Assembly (NCBI GenBank): GCA_013813345.1
Contig: JACCRW010000351.1
Coordinates: 1 to 6,007 of the forward strand
DNA: 6,007 nucleotides
From: Actinomycetota bacterium
Lineage (GTDB): Bacteria > Actinomycetota > Thermoleophilia > Gaiellales > Gaiellaceae
Direction of reading: 5' to 3'
Positions 1 through 3,883 of the stretch are shown one piece after another. A program made the translations under genes and the position numbers. The notes below the pieces were generated by a model, which saw nothing but the letters and a program-made list of their open reading frames with translations, had not been told where the DNA came from and made no database searches. Numbering within the stretch: the stretch's first letter is position 1; every line of letters begins with the position of its first letter.

Positions 1-110
1 GCTCTCGGGCCTGCACGGCTCGCGAGTGCGGCGCCCAGATTGGTCGTGATCGCCCCCGGCTGCGCGCCATTTTCCGATCAACCATCTAGCCGACTCAGTA
101 GCCTCGGCGC
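1..110. other. Upstream region of fmt, no supported gene
   Basis: No gene can be supported here. The + frame ending at TGA 112-114 is open from base 1 and would overlap the fmt start as ATGA, but its codons (AGA, TTG, CAA, CCA, TCT, AGT) lack the strong G/C third-position bias of the genes, and the peptide resembles nothing I know. The frame of fmt itself has stops at 87-89 and 99-101, so fmt cannot start further upstream. Bases 65-105 are noticeably less GC-rich than the genes, as expected for an intergenic leader. I see no convincing -35/-10 pair and no Shine-Dalgarno sequence before fmt. A divergent minus-strand gene starting near 85 cannot be excluded, because that frame runs off the window edge. 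Confidence 0.5.
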
Positions 111-896
111 ATGAGGATCGCGGTCGCGGCCACGGCGCCGTTCGGCGCGGACGTGCTCGAGCGGCTGGCCGCGCGGCACGAGGTCGTCGCGCTCCTGACC
201 CGGCCCGACAAGCCGGCCGGCCGCGGACGCGTGTCGAGGCCGCCGGCTGCGAAGGTGGCCGCCGAGCGCCTCGGGATTCCAGTGCTGCAGCCGGAGCGGC
301 CGACTGTGGAACTCGAGCTCCCCGCCGAGACCGTCGTCGTCTGCGCCTACGGGCTGCTGATTCCGGCGAGCCTGCTCGAGCGGGGGCTCTGGCTCAACGT
401 GCACCCGTCGCTCCTGCCGCGCTGGCGTGGAGCCGCGCCCGTCGAGCGGGCGTTGCTGGCCGGCGACACCGAGACGGGCGTCACGATCCACGAGACGGTC
501 GCCGAGCTCGACGCGGGGCCGATCGCGGCGCAGCGCAGCTTTCCGCTCACGGTCGAGGACGACGCGGGAGCCGTCTATTCGCGCTCGGCTGCGCTCGCGG
601 TCGAACTGCTCGACGAGGTTCTGCCGGCGCCCACCTTCCATCCGCAGGCGGGTGAGCCGACGTACGCGGCCAAGATCGGGCCCGCGGATCGCGAGCTCGA
701 CCTGACGCGACCGGCGGAGAGCCTGAACCGGATCCGCGCGCTCTCTCCGCATATCGGCGCCCGGGGCGACCTCGACGGCCGCCGCGTCACGATCTGGCGC
801 GCACGGCTCGAGGCCGGCGCGCTGATGCCCATCGAGGTGCAGCCCGAGGGGAAGCGCCGGATGGGCTACGACGAGTTCGTCCGCGGGCTCCGGTGA
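111..896 (+). CDS. fmt: Methionyl-tRNA formyltransferase, compact form
   Basis: This enzyme formylates Met-tRNA(fMet) in the cytoplasm using 10-formyl-tetrahydrofolate, which marks the initiator tRNA. The N-terminal Rossmann-like domain (about 1-190) starts directly with its first beta strand (RIAVAATAPFGADVL). It carries the PAGRG loop (35-39) that in the family contacts tRNA. The catalytic triad is N96, H98 and D134, set in NVHPSLLPRWRGAAP and LDAGP, and matches Asn106/His108/Asp144 of E. coli. The C-terminal domain (about 190-261) is reduced: after VTIWRA the chain goes almost straight to EVQPEGKRRM, omitting about 30 residues of the usual barrel. The length of 261 compares with about 310-315 normally. 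A residue in the usual GTPxFA motif also differs (AATAPFG). The ATG at 111 is the only usable start, since in-frame stops lie just upstream; it has no clear Shine-Dalgarno, so a leaderless mRNA is possible. The stop overlaps rsmB. Confidence 0.95.
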   Translation: MRIAVAATAPFGADVLERLAARHEVVALLTRPDKPAGRGRVSRPPAAKVAAERLGIPVLQPERPTVELELPAETVVVCAYGLLIPASLLERGLWLNVHPSLLPRWRGAAPVERALLAGDTETGVTIHETVAELDAGPIAAQRSFPLTVEDDAGAVYSRSAALAVELLDEVLPAPTFHPQAGEPTYAAKIGPADRELDLTRPAESLNRIRALSPHIGARGDLDGRRVTIWRARLEAGALMPIEVQPEGKRRMGYDEFVRGLR

Positions 897-2101
897 TCGC
901 GCCCGCGCGGAAGGCGGCCTACGAGGTCCTGCGCCGGGTCTTCGAGGACGACGCCTACGCCGATCGGGCGCTGCGCTCGGCCTCGGAGGGCCTCGACGAC
1001 CGCGACGTCGCGCTGGCGCGGCGGCTCGCGTTCGGTGCCGTCCAGCGCGTGCGCACGCTCGATCACGCCATCGAGGTTCTGGGCAAGCGGCCTGTGCGGA
1101 AGCTCGACCCGCCCGTGCGGGCGGCACTTCGGCTCGGCGCCTACCAGCTCGGCTATCTCGACGGCGTGCCGCGCTATGCGGCCGTGAACGAGTCGGTCGA
1201 GCTCGTACGCCGGGCGCGGCTCGAGCGCGCCGTGCCGTTCACGAATGCTGTGCTGCGCCGCGTCGGCGAGGGGATCCGGCCGCTCGTCGATTCGCTGCCG
1301 GAGGGGCCGCTCAAGCACTCCTATCCGGATTGGATCTGGGAGCTCTGGCGCCGCGATCTCGGCGAGGAGGAGGCGCTGGCCCTGATGCGTGCCCAGAACG
1401 AGGCTCCACCTGTCGTTGTGAGACACGTCCGGGGTCAAAGCCCGGACGGGGCCGAAACGGACATTCCAGGGGCCTACCGCGTCGAGAGGCTGGACGGCGA
1501 GGCATTCGCGCGCGGCGAGGTCTGGCCGCAGAGCCTCGGCTCGCAGCTCGCCGGCCTCTGTGTCGGCTCTCGGCCAGGCGAGCGCGTGCTCGACCTCTGC
1601 GCCGCGCCGGGCGGCAAGGCGACAATGCTCGCCGGCGAGGTCGTCGCGGTCGAGGTGAACGAGGCCCGCGCGGGCGAGCTCGTCGAGAACGTCCGCCGGC
1701 TCGGCGCGGACAATGTGCGCGTCCTGCACGCGGACGGTCGGGCGCTCCCTGCCGACCTGACCGATTTCGACCTCGCGCTCGTGGACGCGCCGTGCTCCGG
1801 CCTCGGCGTTCTCGCTGCGCGGCCGGATCTCCGCTGGCGCGCCCAGCCGCTCCCCGAGCTCCAGCTCGAGCTCCTGCTCGCAGCCGCAGAGCGCGTGCGC
1901 CCCGGCGGCACGGTCACCTACTCGGTCTGCACGATCAACGCCGACGAGTCGGAGGCGGTCGTCGATGCGTCCGGCCTTCGCGTCGAGCCGATCGGGGAGT
2001 GGCCGCAGTACCGCCACCCTCGCCGTCCCGAGTTCCTGCAGACGTACCCGCACCGCCACGACACGAGCGGCTTCTTCATCGCCCGACTTAGGATTCCGTG
2101 A
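893..2101 (+). CDS. rsmB: 16S rRNA (cytosine-967-C5)-methyltransferase RsmB
   Basis: This enzyme transfers a methyl group from SAM to C5 of 16S rRNA cytosine 967 (E. coli numbering) during small-subunit assembly. Residues 1 to about 130 form a NusB-like RNA-binding domain, with the characteristic LRLGAYQL (79-86) and AVNESVELVR (97-106). A linker follows, then the Rossmann methyltransferase domain (about 205-402). The SAM loop is LDLCAAPGGKAT (233-244). Motif IV is DAPCSGLGVL, with the release cysteine C301. Motif VI is YSVCTI, with nucleophile C346. The C-terminal GFFIARL is typical of the family. The length of 402 is slightly below E. coli's 429, mainly because the stretch around 177-195 is short and lacks the usual RVN element (it reads RHV). 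That stretch coincides with a DNA palindrome and atypical codons. The GTG start lies inside the fmt stop (GTGA), and the NusB domain begins immediately after it, which supports this start. Confidence 0.95.
   Translation: MIAPARKAAYEVLRRVFEDDAYADRALRSASEGLDDRDVALARRLAFGAVQRVRTLDHAIEVLGKRPVRKLDPPVRAALRLGAYQLGYLDGVPRYAAVNESVELVRRARLERAVPFTNAVLRRVGEGIRPLVDSLPEGPLKHSYPDWIWELWRRDLGEEEALALMRAQNEAPPVVVRHVRGQSPDGAETDIPGAYRVERLDGEAFARGEVWPQSLGSQLAGLCVGSRPGERVLDLCAAPGGKATMLAGEVVAVEVNEARAGELVENVRRLGADNVRVLHADGRALPADLTDFDLALVDAPCSGLGVLAARPDLRWRAQPLPELQLELLLAAAERVRPGGTVTYSVCTINADESEAVVDASGLRVEPIGEWPQYRHPRRPEFLQTYPHRHDTSGFFIARLRIP
1426..1448. repeat. Perfect 8-bp inverted repeat within rsmB
   Basis: CGTCCGGG (1426-1433) is matched exactly by CCCGGACG (1441-1448), around the 7-base loop GTCAAAG. 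A further CGGAC copy sits at 1458-1462. The element lies in frame within the short linker of RsmB between the NusB-like and methyltransferase domains. Nearby codons are AGA, CAA, AGC, GAA, ATT and CCA, a cluster unlike the G/C-ending codons around it. This could be a remnant of a small palindromic element inserted in frame, or only chance in GC-rich DNA. The repeat is certain; its meaning is not. Confidence 0.5.
2090..2093 (+). promoter_or_regulatory. Ribosome binding site of rpe, decides its start
   Basis: AGGA lies 7 bases before the ATG at 2101 but only 4 bases before the in-frame GTG at 2098. The spacing favours ATG 2101, which shares its A with the rsmB stop (TGATG). The site sits within the last codons of rsmB, so translation of the two genes is probably coupled. 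Confidence 0.5.
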
Positions 2102-2775
2102 TGGCGTGGCGGGACTGGGTGCGGACGGCCGAGATCGAGCCGTCGCTCTACGCGGCCGACTTCGCGAATCTCGGGAGCCAGATCGAGACGCTGCTGGACG
2201 CGGGCGCGCGGATCTTCCACTTCGACGTCGGCGACGGGCACTTCGTCCCGCCGGTGACGATCGGGCCTGTCGTTCTCCGCTCGATCGCGCCGCTGATCCA
2301 CGAGCGCGGCGGCGTGATCGACTGCCACCTGATGGTCGACGACCCCGTCCATCACTTCCCGGAGCTCGCCGAGTCCGGCGGCGACAGCGTCACCTTCCAC
2401 GTCGAGGCGGTGGCGGACGCCGGCGCCGTGATCGCGCAGGCAAGGGAGCACGGACTCGGAGTCGGGATCGCGTTCAATCCCGGCACGACCGTGGAAGAGG
2501 CCGCAGCGACCGCAACCCAGGGCGCCGACCTCTGCCTCTGCATGTCGATCGTTCCCGGTTACTCGGGCCAGGAGCTGATGGACGATGCCTACGCGCGGAT
2601 CGAGCGCCTGCGCTCGCTCGTTGACTGCTTCGTCCAGGTCGACGGCGGCGTCAACGAGGGCAACGCCCACCGCGTCCGCGCCGCCGGAGCCGACCTGCTC
2701 GTCGTCGGCAGCGGCATCTTTGCGAACGCGGATCTGCCGCAGGCGTACCGGCGGCTCGTCCAAGCGCTCGGATGA
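2101..2775 (+). CDS. rpe: Ribulose-phosphate 3-epimerase, divergent active site
   Basis: This cytoplasmic TIM-barrel enzyme interconverts D-ribulose-5-phosphate and D-xylulose-5-phosphate in the pentose phosphate pathway. With ATG 2101 as residue 1 the product has 224 residues, the usual length. The metal and catalytic residues are present: H40 and D42 in FHFDVGDGHFVP, H76 in DCHLMV, and D181 in VQVDGGV. Substrate Ser15 is in EPSLYAADF. The phosphate-binding loops are PGYSGQ (152-157) and VVGSGIF (201-207). Two positions differ from the standard motifs. The usual DVMDGHFVPN reads DVGDGHFVPP, so the active-site Met is Gly44. The usual V(N/E)PGFGGQ reads IVPGYSGQ. Related phosphosugar epimerases such as allulose-6-phosphate epimerase share the fold, so a shifted substrate is possible, but Rpe is the best call. 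It overlaps rsmB by one base (or four if GTG 2098 is used) and ribD by four. Confidence 0.9.
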   Translation: MAWRDWVRTAEIEPSLYAADFANLGSQIETLLDAGARIFHFDVGDGHFVPPVTIGPVVLRSIAPLIHERGGVIDCHLMVDDPVHHFPELAESGGDSVTFHVEAVADAGAVIAQAREHGLGVGIAFNPGTTVEEAAATATQGADLCLCMSIVPGYSGQELMDDAYARIERLRSLVDCFVQVDGGVNEGNAHRVRAAGADLLVVGSGIFANADLPQAYRRLVQALG

Positions 2776-3707
2776 GCCTTCAGCGAGCGATCGAGGTCGC
2801 CGTCACTGCAGCCGGACGGGCGCATCCGAAGCCCACCGTGGGAGCCGTCCTCGTGGCGGGCGGCCGGATCGTCGGGGAAGGCGCAACCGAGGAGCGCGGC
2901 CGCCACGGCGAGATCGTCGCGCTCGCAGCCGCCCGCGACCGGGCGCGCGGCGCCACGCTCTACGTGACGATGGAGCCGTGCGCGCATCATGGCTCGACGC
3001 CGCCGTGCACCGAGGCGATCGTCGCTGCCGGTGTGACAAAGGTCGTCGCAGGCTCGCTCGATCCGAATCCGCTCGCCGCCGGTGGTCTGGAGCGGCTGCG
3101 CGCGGCGGGAGTCGAGGTCGAGCTCGTCGACTCCTGGGAGGCTCGGCGCTCGAACGAGGCCTGGCGCCGCTGGGTCGCGAGCGGCCGTCCGTTCGTCACC
3201 TACAAGGTCGCCGCCACCCTCGACGGCCGCGTGACGGTGCCCGGCTCGCGTTGGGTCTCGGGCGAATCCTCGCGCCGGCTCGTCCACGAGCTGCGCGCCG
3301 CCTCGGATGCCGTCGCGGTCGGAATGGGCACGGTCCGGCTCGAGAATCCGCGTCTCGACGCGCGAGACGTCTCCGCGACCCAACAGCCTCGCCGGCTCGC
3401 CTTCGGCAACGGGCCACTGCCGGCGAGCTCGGAGCTCGAGCTGCGCTCGGGACCGCTGGAGGAAGAGCTGCGCTCGCTCGCCGCCGACGGCGTCCAGTCG
3501 CTCCTCCTCGAGGGCGGCCCAACTCTGGCCGGCGCCTTCCTCCGCGCGGATCTCGTCGACAAGCTGCTGCTCTTCGTCGCAGCGACCCTGGTCGGCGAGG
3601 GGCCAGGGCTCCTCGACCGCCTCGACGCGCCGCGCCCGCTCTCCCGACTGACCACGAGCCAGGTCGGCGACGACGTGCTGCTCGAGGCGTACCTCCGCGA
3701 GCCGTGA
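2772..3707 (+). CDS. ribD: Bifunctional riboflavin deaminase/reductase RibD
   Basis: RibD carries out two successive steps of riboflavin synthesis: deamination of 2,5-diamino-6-ribosylamino-pyrimidinone 5'-phosphate, then NADPH-dependent reduction of the ribose chain. The N-terminal deaminase domain (about 1-120) has the zinc ligands H45, C70 and C79 and catalytic E47, in HGE and EPCAHHGSTPPC. The C-terminal reductase domain (about 138-311) shows YKVAATLDGR (K145), RWVSGES, LRAASDAVAVGMGTV (R175) and LLEGGPTL (E247). The length of 311 is short compared with about 360 normally. The shortfall is mostly in the reductase domain between 199 and 240, where about 35-40 residues are missing. Several deaminase substrate contacts known from B. 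subtilis RibG are changed (Asn23 to K20, His42 to T39, Lys79 to S75). It starts at ATG 2772 within the rpe stop (ATGA), with no good Shine-Dalgarno, so coupling is likely. It is the last gene of the operon; no other riboflavin gene follows within the window. Confidence 0.94.
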   Translation: MSLQRAIEVAVTAAGRAHPKPTVGAVLVAGGRIVGEGATEERGRHGEIVALAAARDRARGATLYVTMEPCAHHGSTPPCTEAIVAAGVTKVVAGSLDPNPLAAGGLERLRAAGVEVELVDSWEARRSNEAWRRWVASGRPFVTYKVAATLDGRVTVPGSRWVSGESSRRLVHELRAASDAVAVGMGTVRLENPRLDARDVSATQQPRRLAFGNGPLPASSELELRSGPLEEELRSLAADGVQSLLLEGGPTLAGAFLRADLVDKLLLFVAATLVGEGPGLLDRLDAPRPLSRLTTSQVGDDVLLEAYLREP

Positions 3708-3728
3708 ACGAATCCTAGTCTTGGGGTG

Positions 3729-3742
3729 GGCCGTTTGCGGCC
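3729..3742 (+). terminator. Weak candidate hairpin after ribD
   Basis: GGCCG (3729-3733) and CGGCC (3738-3742) pair perfectly around a TTTG loop. A competing hairpin, GCGG/CCGC (3737-3740 and 3745-3748), overlaps it. Neither is followed by a T-run, so classical intrinsic termination is not supported. Position after the ribD stop is the main argument. Confidence 0.22.
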
Positions 3743-3780
3743 TGCCGCGCGGGACACGCTCCTTGCACCAGCTTTCGTCC

Positions 3781-3786
3781 AGGGAG
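3781..3786 (+). promoter_or_regulatory. Ribosome binding site of the secreted propeller-RTX gene
   Basis: AGGGAG ends 7 bases before the ATG at 3794. It is the clearest Shine-Dalgarno sequence in the window. In contrast to the overlapping operon genes, this gene appears to recruit ribosomes independently, which fits a separate transcript. Confidence 0.65.
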
Positions 3787-3793
3787 ATCACTC

Positions 3794-3883
3794 ATGCGCA
3801 GACGACGTTCACTCTTCGGCCTCGGCACCGTCACACTCACGGCCGCGCTCACGGCCTTGACGCTCGCGGGCGGCGCCCTTGCC
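3794..3883 (+). other. Signal peptide coding segment, possibly Tat type
   Basis: Residues 1-30 have a basic n-region of four arginines (2-5), a hydrophobic core (about 7-25, rich in Leu, Thr and Ala), and a small-residue end, GGALA, that fits an AxA-like signal-peptidase I site with cleavage before V31. RRSLFGLG resembles the twin-arginine pattern RRx followed by hydrophobic residues, so Tat export of a folded protein is possible; Sec export is equally compatible. There is no lipobox cysteine and no later membrane segment, so the mature protein should be released or held at the surface. Confidence 0.8.

Larger units (their letters stand above)
3708..3793. promoter_or_regulatory. Intergenic region between ribD and the secreted-protein gene
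   Basis: This 86-base gap is the only sizeable break inside the gene block and probably separates two transcription units. TAGTCT at 3716-3721 fits the TANNNT pattern of a -10 element, but nothing 17 bases upstream resembles TTGACA, so the promoter is only a candidate. Small GC hairpins occupy 3729-3748. The end of the gap contains the Shine-Dalgarno of the next gene. Confidence 0.4.

Noticed and set aside
1..85. Possible divergent gene starting at ATG on the minus strand near 85 or 70
   Set aside because: The frame is open to the window edge, but the peptide is Arg/Ser-rich and unrecognised, with no Shine-Dalgarno.
1..114. Tail of an upstream gene ending in TGA 112-114 with an ATGA overlap to fmt
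   Set aside because: Third-position G/C bias is weak, rare codons are frequent, and the peptide has no resemblance to the usual upstream neighbours Def or PriA. The fragment is too short to settle.
1426..1448. Hairpin considered as part of a tRNA or small RNA gene
   Set aside because: There is no acceptor, D or anticodon arm around it, and it lies inside an intact coding frame.
866..2059. Long minus-strand frame opposite rsmB
   Set aside because: It shows Arg/Ala/Glu-rich low-complexity content without recognisable motifs, and rsmB on the + strand has complete catalytic motifs.
2098..2103. GTG 2098 as the start of rpe
   Set aside because: It is in frame and adds one residue, but AGGA is only 4 bases away from it, compared with 7 from ATG 2101.
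2585..3718. A 377-codon + strand frame across the rpe/ribD junction
   Set aside because: It is an Arg-rich out-of-frame shadow of ribD, with no domain and no ribosome binding site.
1918..3791. Two long minus-strand frames (1918-2763 and 2589-3791) opposite rpe and ribD
   Set aside because: They are antisense shadows in high-GC DNA that overlap each other and lie against well-supported genes.
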